A stretch of 64,000 nucleotides of DNA from Puccinia triticina. Lineage: Eukaryota; Basidiomycota; Pucciniomycetes; Pucciniales; Pucciniaceae. The stretch spans positions 7,998,001 through 8,062,000 of the forward strand of contig NC_070562.1 of assembly GCF_026914185.1 (NCBI RefSeq), given 5' to 3'. Position 1 is the first letter of the stretch; the number at the start of each line of letters is the position of its first letter. A program made the translations under genes and the position numbers. Shown piece by piece: positions 46,652 to 57,425 of this stretch. Under the pieces are notes generated by a model that was given only the letters and a program-made list of their open reading frames with translations, was not told the origin of the DNA and did not search any database.

Positions 46652-49600
46652 CAACACTGGGCAGTTACGATAGCCGTAACAGTAACGTAGCGGAATCGTA
46701 TCGAATTTTACTGTGTTACTGCTGTCGTTACTGGTAACAGGCCTGCGTTACGCTATTTGTCAGGCTGTCTGGTTTTATTTTGGGGCTTGTTGCGATTTTT
46801 ATTTTGGGCGGAAATGTTAATTTTTATCGTTACGGTACCGGGCAAGAGGCCCGTTACTCATTGGGATAACAAAAAATATAGAAAAGTAACAAGGGGCAAT
46901 GATCAGGCGCCCATTTTCTTCTTGGGCGCAGGCACAAGGGCTGCCAAAACATTGCCCGCCTCCTCAAAATCACCGGTGAGTGGTACCTGCTCCCGCAACC
47001 ACATCAAGCTGCTCACGCAGCGAGACATGGTTGATGGGTGCAAGCCACCTCTCCTGCTGCTGCAGACATCGGAAGCTGCAGAGAAAAGCCGCTCCACTGC
47101 ACATGAGCTCCCGGAGCAACCTAAGTATGCGCGCGCAATCCGCAAGAGTGATGGGTAGGTCGCACAATTGGCCTTCCACCACTTTAAGGGAGTGGATTTG
47201 TCCTTTATTTCCTTGCTGGTGAAGGTGAGGTCGGCCTTTAGATAGGTTTCTACTTCATCTTCATGCGGGGTCAACGGCTTCTGAGTCAGACGGGATGCCA
47301 ACTTATCCATGAGTGATTCTGGCTTGCTCTCTTGTCCTTGTTCGATGACAGTGATCTCTGATTGAAATTTGTGAACGTCCAAGTTGATGCTAGAATCGGC
47401 CGGTTTTCCCTTGTATTCCAAGAATCTCCGATTGAGTAATTCCTTGCATTTCTTGACCTCCCGGCTTGTGGATTCATAAACGAGCTCAAACATATGCATC
47501 CGGTAGCACGGGTGAAGAATGGTGGCGAGTATGAGTGTCTCGCAGTCCATGGCTTGGGCCAAGTACTTCTCAACGCGCTGAAGCATTGAGTAGTACATGG
47601 GATACAAGGTGTCCGTCTCTTCGGAGCGGTCAATTTTTGCCGAGAGCTGATCCTTAAGCTCTAGATACTTTGGGATTACGTGTGCTCCGGTCGCATGATT
47701 CCCTTCCATTTCGGAGGTGAGTTCAACAAAAACCTAGCAATTTAATTTCGTCAGGCTTGCTATGGCAGGCTCAGTGGATTGAAAATACACACACCTCAAG
47801 CTCCCTGTTCAAACGATCAAGCTCTTTCCAGTCACGTGGAGTAAACAGCACATCGTTGAAAACTCCAGGCTCTTTCTGTTGTTGATCTTCCTTTAGAAGT
47901 TGATCAATAACTTCTCGGGCATCGATTGCTTTTCGATGGCTCTGGTAGCGAATATTCCATCAAATGCCGTAACCGGCAATCAATGGGGCAACCTTCACCC
48001 CCAACTTTGTCGCCATCCGGTTAAAACTTGCTCTCTGCGCAGCAGATCTTGTGATCTGTTTAATAACAGTATCAAGCTTTGCTATGAGGGCTTGAAGCTT
48101 GGTGGTATTTTTGTGCTTTTTCGAACGTTGAGGTGAAACAGTCTCGCTCTCATTGTCTGAGCTTTCACTGTTCGTGATCTCGTCATCCGCATTCCCGTAA
48201 TCGCTGTCCGAAGCAATAGCATCATCATCATCCAATGGAGTTGTATTATCGGACGGTACTCCAACCGCTGTTGTCTCCAAAGGAACCCCCAAACAAGTTG
48301 CGCCAACAGGCGCCTCTTCATCCTCCTCGGTAATTCTTCCAAGAACTGGGAAGAAACCCAGAACTGACTCCTTCAGTTTTTCTGGAGGAAGGGTCTTTAG
48401 AGATAAAGCGTTGAGGCCGGCATTAACAATCAATGCCAGCTTATGACAGAAGCATCGTATGTGCATAGTCATCGGATCCCACGAGTCGGCGTCTGGTGGC
48501 TCGTTGGCGTAAATTAAGCTGTACATTTCTTCAGCCATAGTCTTGTTGTTCGAGCCCGAGTCGGTAGTCTGTGCAAGCATTTTTTGGAACAGATTTTTCT
48601 TGTTGAGGAGGCTAGCAATAGGCCGCGCGAGTAAATGGCCGAGATGCTTCCATGGAATCATCTTAAGGGTCAAGTGGCGGACCGTATACACCCAGTCGGC
48701 ATTGATGTAAGCCACTGCGGCACCAATAAAAGCAAATCTGTTTCCCTTTGTAGTCCATACATCATGGATAAGGGTAAACTTTGTGTCCAAGTTCTTCAAA
48801 AAGATGAGAAATAAGTACATATCAAAAAAAATGCATAATGGTAAAATAGAGGCGGACATACATTCAACTCATCAAAGACATTTTTTTTCAGCATTGAGTA
48901 CATCTTTTTGGACTCATTCGCTGACCATTTGCGTCCGAACAGAGTAGCTTTTGCGTTTGCATACTGAAAAGCCGCACGAAGGGTTGGATCTTCGATCCGT
49001 GACCATGGAAGAGCCTGTCGGATCTGCCAGATCATGATGATCTGGTTGAGAACACGATTTACAAATGTCGTCTTTGGCTGAAGAAATCCACTAATTACTG
49101 TTTGCTTCGGATCACCCCCTCCATTTGCTTGGGCAAGGTTGCATTCAGCAACGGAAGGGGGTAGTTTTGCACCTGCGTTCTTGGCTTTCTCCCGGTTCGC
49201 ACACCCGTGGCTCTTCTTCTCGGACTGGGTGGAACCATCGCGGTGGACCTTCAAGTTCCCTCTGGATGTCGCGTGCGCACGGTAAGTTTCTCCGCACCAT
49301 TTACACTTATAATTGACCCGAGTGTTAGGCTTGTCGCCTTTCTTCCAAAATGGCTCCTCAAAGAAGTCTAGTATGTCATCAAATTGTTTTTCTTCTTTTT
49401 TTTTTTAGCTTCCCTCGGCGTGATTTCAATAGATTCGTCGGTGTCCTGACTGAAATCATACGCGTCGGCGTTTAAGTTGGTCTAGGTGCAAAAGAAACAA
49501 AAAAACATCGGTTTATTTCAAACCATGCTTCTAAAATAATATAAATACCCATGTACACCACGTACCTGACCTTCGGCAAGCTTTTTGGCCGCCTTTTTAG

Positions 49601-50368
49601 GCTTTCTCTTCTTTTTGAGGACAATCGCCGGGGCAGATTCGTTTGCAGAAGAATCCGGTTCTATGACCCTTTTTTTTTTGGGCCTGCCTCTGCCAGATGG
49701 TGCAATTGATCGGCCAGAGTCCGATGAAGGTGCCCCCGGCTCTTTAGCTTGCTTGGTTAAACTGACTCGGGAGTCTGGGGCAGTTGGAACCATGTTGGGT
49801 TCCATAACCACGGATGGAGCTCTGCTTGAACGGCGGGGTTGAGACCGGTCCGTTGTGTATCCACTTGCGTCCACGTCTTGGGAACCATTGCCTACGGGTG
49901 TTTTTGGTGCCATTATGGATTGATATTGATCAAAGCTATTAGATGGAGCAAAAGGAGAGCAGTGGCGAAGAGGGGATTCAAAGCAATAAAAAAAAAAAGG
50001 CAGGTTGCGTTGCGACGAGGAATTTCCAAGCAATCCCTTGGGTGCACTGAAACCCAAGGGATTTCAATTACTTGGGGAGAAATTCTACCAATACTGGCCC
50101 CTGTACACTCCGGTTTCTTAAAAGAAACAGGCGCCGATGAAACACAGGAGCACAGGGGTCAACTCAAGCACGTTACAGGGCGTTATTGCCGTTATGAGCC
50201 GTTGCAATGGCCATTATAAAAATAAAATAAAAAAAACACTTTGATTTGATAAACCTGGGCCACAGAATTCATTGTTACTGCCAACGGTAACGGCTTAGAT
50301 AGGTAACGCCGTACGATTCAATACAAAATTGAGCTCAATATTGTATCGAATCGTATTGGTCCAGTGTT
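46652..50368 (-). mobile_element. hAT transposon, copy 3 (3.7 kb, nearly intact)
   Basis: It starts CAACACTGGGCAGTTACGAT and ends TTGGTCCAGTGTT, with the perfect 8-bp duplication GCTCTTAT (46644-46651 and 50369-50376). Subterminal GTTACGATAGCCGTAAC-like repeats occur at both ends (46660-46760 and 50160-50350). The left duplication covers the last four bases of the Harbinger element plus its TTA, so this hAT jumped in after the Harbinger. The transposase lies on the minus strand with only two clear lesions. Confidence 0.93.
46903..49913 (-). pseudogene. BED-finger hAT transposase, two lesions
   Basis: Exons, minus strand: 49913-49566 (MAPKTPVGNG... with basic runs, nuclear-signal-like), 49481-48862, 48792-47795 and 47733-46903. 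Exon 2 carries the BED finger (YKCKWCGETYR...NLKVHRDG) and ALPWSRIEDP. Exon 3 carries IHDVWTTKGNRFAF, the TTDSGSNNKT catalytic-region motif and CFCHKLALIV. Exon 4 ends with the dimerisation domain (PSLLRIARAYLGCSGSSCAV). Lesions are an 11-A homopolymer (plus-strand T run near 49396-49406) one base off the frame, and TGA at 47960-47962 in GYGI-stop-WNIRYQS. A homopolymer sequencing error is possible. The same domains in the same order occur in the 2.2-6.1 kb copy. Confidence 0.88.
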
Positions 50369-50503
50369 GCTCTTATCAACCAATTTCATTTGAACTCAGG
50401 GACTGTAGCCCAAATCACCACTAATTTGACTCAATTTATTTTATCCAATAAAAATCATTGGCAATGCTTTCAAAAAATTTCACTTTTTATCATTCTTTTT
50501 GCA

Positions 50504-50746
50504 TGCCACACTGTGCTCTCTAATTTCCCCCCCCCCTTGGTTTGAACAGTAATGAGCATGAGAAATTTGCAAGAAATTAAAAAACTTCCACATGTTTCAT
50601 TTTTTTATTTTTACTTTTTTTTTATTTCATAATCATTCTTAGGAACTTATTTTCCACCCCTCTAGCCAATGTCATGACTTAAAGGCTGTGGCCTGAGCTT
50701 CTGCATTCAAAAATGTGGTGCCAAAAACATTAAATGACCCACTGTA
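50504..50746 (-). mobile_element. Mariner-like terminal segment, copy 2
   Basis: Inverted copy of 37556-37800, ending CATTTAATGACCCACTGTA-like on this strand, i.e. TACAGTGGGTCA at the outer end. Two similar ends in opposite orientation 13 kb apart suggest a dispersed family rather than one element. Confidence 0.6.
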
Positions 50747-50949
50747 CATGACTACACTTGGTACAATTTCTGAACATTTACCTACAACTGACTGGAAAAT
50801 GCACGGCCTAGAGGCCAAAATGAAGCTTCTAAAGGGAACAGGGGGTATATTCTTTGATATTTACAGGCGCACCAATATTCCCTTGCTCCTGGAACCAGCT
50901 GGAGAAATACTTCAACAGCTGGTCTGAGAACTCCACTGTGAGCAGTCAA

Positions 50950-51700
50950 TTCTTAAATTTTCACGCACATCTCAGTTTGGGTAACACCTTTTGTCTTGTA
51001 GATTGACCATCTTCACATCTTTTCCCCAAATGTTTTTCACAAATTTTCTCCTATTTGAAGCATTATTTCATCACAGGTACATTTGTTTCCATGTGCATGG
51101 CTCAAAAAAATAGTGCTGATTGCTCTTATCATATGCAGGTGCTTAAGTAGCACTGGCTTTTAATTATGAATTCCCCACTGCGGACCTGTTGTATCCAGAC
51201 CACTCAACATCATTGGCCTTAGTATAGCAGGAGAAGCACAATTATGTGAGGACAAGCATTAAAAAAACTTGGGTCTGGGGGTTGAAGGTTGGCGCAAGTG
51301 AACTATGGCCGGGTGAGGAAATTTGGATTGGATCAGCATGACCCCTTTTCCCTTGGGAGGGTCTTTTTTACTTTTGTAATTTCCACCCTCATGTTTGTCT
51401 GAACGTCAGGGTGGACATTGGCCAGCAGCTAACACCTGTACCCAGACTCAATAAACAGGTAATGCTGACCATTGTGCTGGGAAATTCCTGGCTTGTTGAC
51501 CACCACATGTTGGCCATGTATCTGGGCTTTCCCAAGCTCTTTGGACAGTATATGCTGTCAAAAAAATCAGAAAGGATGGTGCAATGTCCAGTATCTGCTG
51601 GTCATTGGGATAGGGCTTCCCCAACTCAGGGACCCCTGTCATTTGTCCATTGCAATGCTCAACCAAATTTTGTGGTGGAAAAGTGCCGTGGACACCAATC
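50950..51700. other. Repeat-like non-coding DNA
   Basis: AT-rich at first, then a GGTCAT/ATGACC-containing stretch leading into the palindrome array. No domain, terminal inverted repeat or RNA gene was found. Confidence 0.4.
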
Positions 51701-51714
51701 TGCTGCCTATCCAA

Positions 51715-52350
51715 GCTCAAAACCAATGACCAGTACCTACTGGTCATCACATGGGCAAAGTCGTAGTGTAATGACCATCACATACTGGTCATCAAGCCAA
51801 CATTCCCAAGATTTGTAGGCAGTGTAAACTGGCGCCCCAGGTTGCAAAAGCGCCGCCAATATGCCAGAATTTAATGGCCTTTTAGCTGGGACTTTCCCCA
51901 GATTGATGTACAGTAATGGCTGGTTCACCAAGCTGGGAAAGAGACTCCTTGATTACCAACATGTACTGGTTGTTGAGCTGGTCATTTCACATCCCAGTCA
52001 CCTGTAATCAAGTGAAGGATTCCTCCACCCATTAATGGAGGGAATACACATGTAATTGAGATAAGATGATCTCCACTCAATGACCATAAAAACCGTATAT
52101 GCAGTGGAGGATTTCTCCACTTGATGGCTTTTATACATGGGCATCAAGTGGAGGATTTCTCCACTCAGGGGTCAATGGCAATGATCATAGAATGGAGGAT
52201 TTCTCCACTTCATGATCATCTAAACCAGTCACCAAGTGAAGGTTTTCTCCACTTGATGGCCATACAACCCAGTAATCAAGCGGAGGATGTCTCCACTTGA
52301 TGACGGGTACAAATTTGCTGGTGGAGAATCCTTTTGTGTACCAGCCACTG
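51715..52350. repeat. Array of short palindromes (GACCAGTA / GGAGGATTTCTCCAC types)
   Basis: ATGACCAGTACCTACTGGTCAT and TAATGACCATCACATACTGGTCAT open the array (51726-51790). From about 52000 on come GTGGAGGATTTCTCCACTTGATG units with ATGGCCAT or ATGATCAT between, about 45-60 bp each. The architecture resembles the arrays at 33.7-34.9 and 41.2-43.3 kb, but the sequences are different. Confidence 0.75.
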
Positions 52351-52836
52351 AGTGGAAATACCCATTAGTTCAGTTTAAATTGCCAGATACAACAAGATTA
52401 GATACAGATAAGATCAGTATGAGTTGATTCTAAACATACAACCAACCCACAATTCAGTTACACATGAGGCATTGGAACATATCTGGCAGAACTCTAGATA
52501 AGAATTACGGTCTGGCACTCTATAGAAATTGCATCACATCCCCCCTGGTAGTAGTAGTTGAATTGTTGAGTAAATGCACAACTCAGGATAAACTATGATT
52601 GATTAAGTTTACCCTGTTGGCTACCCCAGACTGAACAAATAGGAAAGTGGTTATATAACTGGATAGAGCCATGACTGTTCACATTCAGTTTACACTGCCA
52701 GTGATGAGTCAAGATATTTTATTTCAAATGTGATATTGTACCAGATGGCCAGTTCACCAGCCAATCAGCTTTTTAGAACTGTGGTCAACCTTGACCTGTC
52801 TAAAAAGCTGACATCACTTGTGAAATTCCATTCATC

Positions 52837-52958
52837 AAGCTTAGCACAAGTCCCTCGCCTGCAGGGGGGCAGGGGCGCAAAGCGCCTTGCAAGAAGCGGA
52901 CCTCCTGTCAGGGAGGGACTTGCATGCAATCCACGATTCCTGGTGTGAGAGCCCCGCG
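52837..52958 (-). repeat. AAGTCCCTCC-type repeat with tRNA-like flank, copy D
   Basis: On the minus strand a tRNA-like segment (GGGGCTCTCACACCAGGAAT...GATTGCATGC) is followed by AAGTCCCTCC, a GCTTTGCGCC hairpin segment and GGGACTTGTGCTAAGCTTG. It has the same order as copy E at 60.2 kb. This fits a short interspersed element with a tRNA-derived head; the head is degenerate. Confidence 0.5.
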
Positions 52959-52959
52959 T

Positions 52960-54568
52960 GCAGTTGGTGTTTTTTGCAGGTGGCCAACTTTGTGCCCCCA
53001 AATCCCCCACTTCCCAGAGGGCATGTTGCCCGCCTCTTGAACAGGTGAAAGACCTGCATCTCATCTTCAAATTGGTGGTAGGCATGCCACCATTGCCGTC
53101 CTCCCATGAGCTGGAGATTGGCTCAAAGGAGCTCACTTTCCCAGAATACTTTGAGATGACTAATAGAGTTCATGTACAGTTCTGTACAGTAAATCTCACT
53201 CCCTACACGGCCTCTTTTCCCCCATGATTGGAAATTTCAACCGGGAGGATGAGGCACTATATCAGCAGCTACAAGGCCCAAATTGCATCAGAAGAAGTGC
53301 ACTCCCAAGCACTTCTCAAGTCCAGAAGGGCGACCTCAACAGGCCAATGGTTGATGTTTAAAAATGAAAAGAGTGAAAAAAAGCCTGATACAGGCTGATA
53401 CTCCTGGGGCTCTCAGGCCAGATACATGTTTTTGCAGGTAAGCCTCTCTGTGAGACAGAGACCCTGTGGGGCTGCCCCTTTGGGGCTCTCACAGTGAGGC
53501 GTTGTTAAGCTTGTCCATTCATTCGTCATCACAATTACCCCAGAACCCGTTGTGGCAAAACCCCCCATGATGACTTATCTGGCTGTACTGGTTTTGATAA
53601 GTGTAAATTTTGGATGTGGAGGTGGCTCCCCTTACCTCAACATGTATCACCAAGGATCAGCAGGTTTGACTGCGTTCAAATCAATTAAAATACATTAGAT
53701 GTGTATGTATTTCTTGGCCTTAGCTCTTGGGGCTTCTTGGAGCTGCTGCTTCACCGACCCGGTGAGGTCGATACATAATTTTAGCTTGGTGTGTTGTATA
53801 CAAATTCAGGCATTTGGTAAGTAAGGGTGAGTGTATGCACGTGTTTGAAGGCGTTCCTGCGGTGGTGCGTCCCGCTAACGTAACATACACAGGTTGGAAC
53901 GTGGTGGAGCTGCGAGCAATCCATCGGAGCTGATGTCCCATGGGATCCCCCCGTGTGTTGTAGGCTGTGCAAATGGAGACGCACTAGAGCGTTTTCAGCA
54001 GTTTTCAGTCGTTTTTGAGATCTTGGCAGCTGTGAAGCTCGAACACGTTCCGCTGCTTTTCTTGTCTTTTCTTGTACAGACATGGTGAGGATGGCCAGGC
54101 CGGGTGAGTGCCGATGGCCTTGCGGATAAACTTCCTTCCAGCTAGTGCTTTCAGCGCCTGAGCAAGATCATAATTTCCATCGCCGGCGGCTGGGCTGGAG
54201 CTGACTGTTTGAGCGAGTACAGAAATTTTCACAAACCGAAGATGACACCCTTCTTTTTTTATGTACTCCTTTTTTTTGATGTCGCATTCCCAGGTCAAAT
54301 GACTGATCACGAAGTGGTCCCTGCTATCTTTGTATACACAGGACTGCAGTTGCTATGAGCTATCCTGGACCGAGATGCCTTTATAAAGCGGTCGTTCTGA
54401 CTTGCCCTGTCCCCTGTTCGTCGCAAGTCGCCAACCATTTCATACCATATATAATAGGTCCAAGCCCTTTATCCGCTCTCACCATCCTCATCAAACCGGC
54501 CCCTGTTTGTTTTTCCCTAGCGTAGCAGCAGCCTTACCCCTTTCCCTCTAACTTTCCAGCCCTCAGCC
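52960..54568. other. Intergenic region left of the GDPD gene
   Basis: A GC-rich palindromic stretch (CTCTGTGAGACAGAG near 53445) belongs to the repeats. From 53700 to 54310 minus-strand frames look weakly coding (SSSPAAGDGNYDLAQALKAL near 54180 and MSVQEKTRKAAERVRASQLP near 54080), possibly two exons of a small gene, but no splice model closed. From 54450 on lies the GDPD promoter with TATATAATAGG near 54447. Confidence 0.4.
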
Positions 54569-55739
54569 ATGTCTGCCAACGAAAGCTTGTCCTCAGCACT
54601 CCCTACTCACGACCTATCCACTGCTACTTCAGTCAACAGGTCGAATGCTTTACCCCTCTGCTGGGGCCATCGAGGGGTCAGTGACTCCCTTTTTCAACAA
54701 GAGAAACTCGCCTGAATTCTAATCTGTTTTACGCGTCTTATCATCACTTGCCCATCCCCCACAACTCACACGCACAGGCATCTGCCACTTTCCCCGAAAA
54801 TACGTTATGCTCTTTTGAAGCCGCGATTAAGGACGGCGCCGAGGGCATCGAGAGCGGTAAGTGCTGAACGAATAAGGCTACGGCTGGCGTCATTCCGTTG
54901 ACTCGAGCTGAACCGTGGATTACTAATTATCGCGTCTTCTTCAAATGTCATATTCCACAGATGTCCATGTGTCTGCCGATGACGTCGTACTGATGTTTCA
55001 CGAGTGAGGCATCTGCTTCAATGCCCATCGCCCGACTAAACCTCACGCTTCCTTCTTATGTAGCCCATCTCTCGAGCGCACAACGGATGGTCAAGGGATG
55101 ATCGAGAGCCAGCCTTATGTTGGTGGGATCGATCGCATTCGTACACTCAAAGCACCTCATCAGAAGATCCCAACCTTCGACGAAACGATGGATTTGTTGA
55201 TGTTGAAAGAAAATCAACACGTAGTCTTTAACATTGATTGCAAGGTCCGATGCTGCATCCATCTCGCATCAATTAAGCCATGCTTCCTGCTGATACAGTC
55301 TTTGCTTTGAAACCTACAGCCGAACAATGACCCCGAGCGACTATTCACTCTCATCAAGGCTTCAATCGAACGATTTAAGGATCATGCACTTCTCCTCAGC
55401 CCTCGTCTCGTCCTCGGGCTGTGGCACCCCAAGTTTCTGGAACCCTCAGCCCGTCTTTTACCTGATCTCCGAAAGGCGTACATCGGCAACTCTCCTTCAA
55501 TGGCTAGGAAATACTTTTGGGACGCTTGTTCGGCATTCAGCATGAAGTTCTCATGCTTAGTTGGCTGGGAAGGCTTGTCGTTTCGTGAGGATTGCCAGAA
55601 AGCAGGCAAAAGCCTCCTCGTGTGGACTGTCAATGATCGACAGGAAATGATTGAAGCCTGTAAATGGGGCGTCGACGCGATCCTGACTGATAAAACTGCG
55701 GATTATCTAGCCCTTCGACAACAAATGAAGGGTGATTGA
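54569..55739 (+). CDS. Glycerophosphodiester phosphodiesterase family (PGC1-like)
   Basis: Five exons (54569-54676, 54778-54856, 54961-55003, 55064-55244, 55320-55739) join in frame to 276 residues. The GDPD fold is clear: WGHRGASATFPENTLCSF holds the catalytic His-Arg and the metal Glu of ENT, GAEGIESDVHVSADDVV the metal Glu-x-Asp, and MFHDPSLERTTDG the second His. VLGLWHPKFL, LLVWTVNDRQEMIEA and GVDAILTDKTADYL complete the barrel. These enzymes hydrolyse glycerophosphodiesters; the yeast Pgc1 branch cleaves phosphatidylglycerol at lipid droplets and mitochondria. The IGLWHP-like motif favours that branch, an inference. No signal peptide or transmembrane tail is seen. ATG 54569 is the first in frame. 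Confidence 0.9.
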
Positions 55740-57425
55740 TCCTGTTTCTTATCTGTGTTATTAGATCAACTTGCTGATATTGTATCGTGACTATTAGATG
55801 ATTGGAGGGCTGTGACTGCTGAGACTTCCGCCCTGTTCCCGTACTCCTCGATACACTACAATGGTCTCGTTTCATGGCTGTGGGGCAGACTGGACTCCTA
55901 CTCTCTTGTTAGTCCACGGCAGTGTCTTTAGTCGTCTCTACTGACAAGCTAATGCTCACTTGCTCTTTTCGTAGTCTCGCTCGGTGGGCCCCTTCCATCC
56001 CATGACGACCCAGTAACAATTCTTTCAAAGCATTCTTTCTGCTCATCTTAATTAATGATAGTCTAGTTCCCTGTTGCCGACGCGTCCTGTCTTTCTTTTG
56101 TCAATGTGCCTCGCTTTCTAGTATCTGTAATCCTACCAATCCCATACTCGATTGATCTGACATCACAAGCGCTTAGTTCTCGGAGCTAGTTCGAAGGCCA
56201 AGGCCATGTGAAACTCAGATTAAACCTACCACTGAATGTCTTCCTTGCAAATGAAAAAGCTACGCAATCAGTAAATCACCTGTGACCCATCTTGTTAGGC
56301 ATGACTCATGAGTGAGAGATTCTGCATGGAGGAATTGGCTGTACCCCAAGGAATCAATGCCATGCAAATCAATGCAACGGCTTGGCAGTGCCGCGGGTTT
56401 GGTTACGCGGGTTAATCATAACAGTTAATTGGACTTGACAATTATTTGAGGAACGATCGGACGAATAATCCCCCCTCAGTACTCCTTCACTTGGTTCCTC
56501 CCTGCAAATTTCCTTTCACTCTTGCAATTCGCCCCAGGCTGTACTCGAGTTGAATAAAACTATGGCCATCTTTGAAAAGCCTCTTTCCAACTTTAGCTGA
56601 TCAAATGAAATCGTCCTTATGCCTGTTGTCCTCACTCCAGCGGCCAAGTTTGACGTCGATGCCGCACTGGCCCTGCTTTATCATCACGAGAACTTGCAGG
56701 TGGCCTATGGCGCGGTAATTCTATCTATCAGTATTAGGGACGTTAAACTCCACTTAGCGGAACCTCACGGCATAAATCCTGAGATCATTTGTATTGATGG
56801 AAATATAGATGTTCATCGGCACGATTCACTGGGGCATCGAATTCACTTTGCGTGGTATGTCTTTTCTGAGGTGTATTGGCTTGGCGCTTTAGCCATGGCC
56901 GACACTACTTTTGCCAAACCAGCTAGCTCTTGCCTCACAATGGGCAGCAGCCTCACAATGGGCAGCATTTGCCATTTTTTGGTATGCTGACATGCTAGGA
57001 ACAAGTTGAGGCTGGATACCTCGGTGGCATTCGATTTCGTTTTGGGTTGACTGCGATCGTCGGTAGTAGTTACTGATCGCCTTGGGCGCGGGCAGTTCAT
57101 GGTCATTCGATGTCGTCGAATATACATCAATGAGCGTGGTAGGCCCAGAAGGCGTGATGGGCGACCACAGGCCGATGGGAAGCGTCAGCGGAGATAAAGC
57201 TTTTGCCAGAATCACCGACGTGGCTGGGGCGAATCGGAATCAGCTGGAGAAGGTGAAGCTTGAATTCCAAAAGATGATCTATTGCCGAGCGAACGCAAAA
57301 AATAACTAGCCTTTTAGTCTGTCTGGCACGTTGACACTGTAGTATTAAAATTTCCAAGAATTCTTTGTATCGATACAAAAGTCTGCATAAAGCCTGTCTT
57401 GTAATGAGAGGTTTGACTGTTCTCC
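55740..57425. other. Intergenic region; one weak nucleoside-hydrolase-like frame
   Basis: It contains the GDPD 3' region and, at 56619-56990 (+), a frame reading MPVVLTPAAKFDVDAALALL, then GINPEIICIDGNIDVHR. The DVDAALAL and GNIDV parts recall the DxDxxxDDALAL and GN motifs of inosine-uridine nucleoside hydrolases, but the key DPGxDD is not intact. It could be a decayed gene copy or coincidence. Nothing else was recognised. Confidence 0.3.

Noticed and set aside
53700..54310. Possible two-exon minus-strand gene
   Set aside because: Frames look weakly coding, but no splice model gave a closed protein; noted in the gap entry only.
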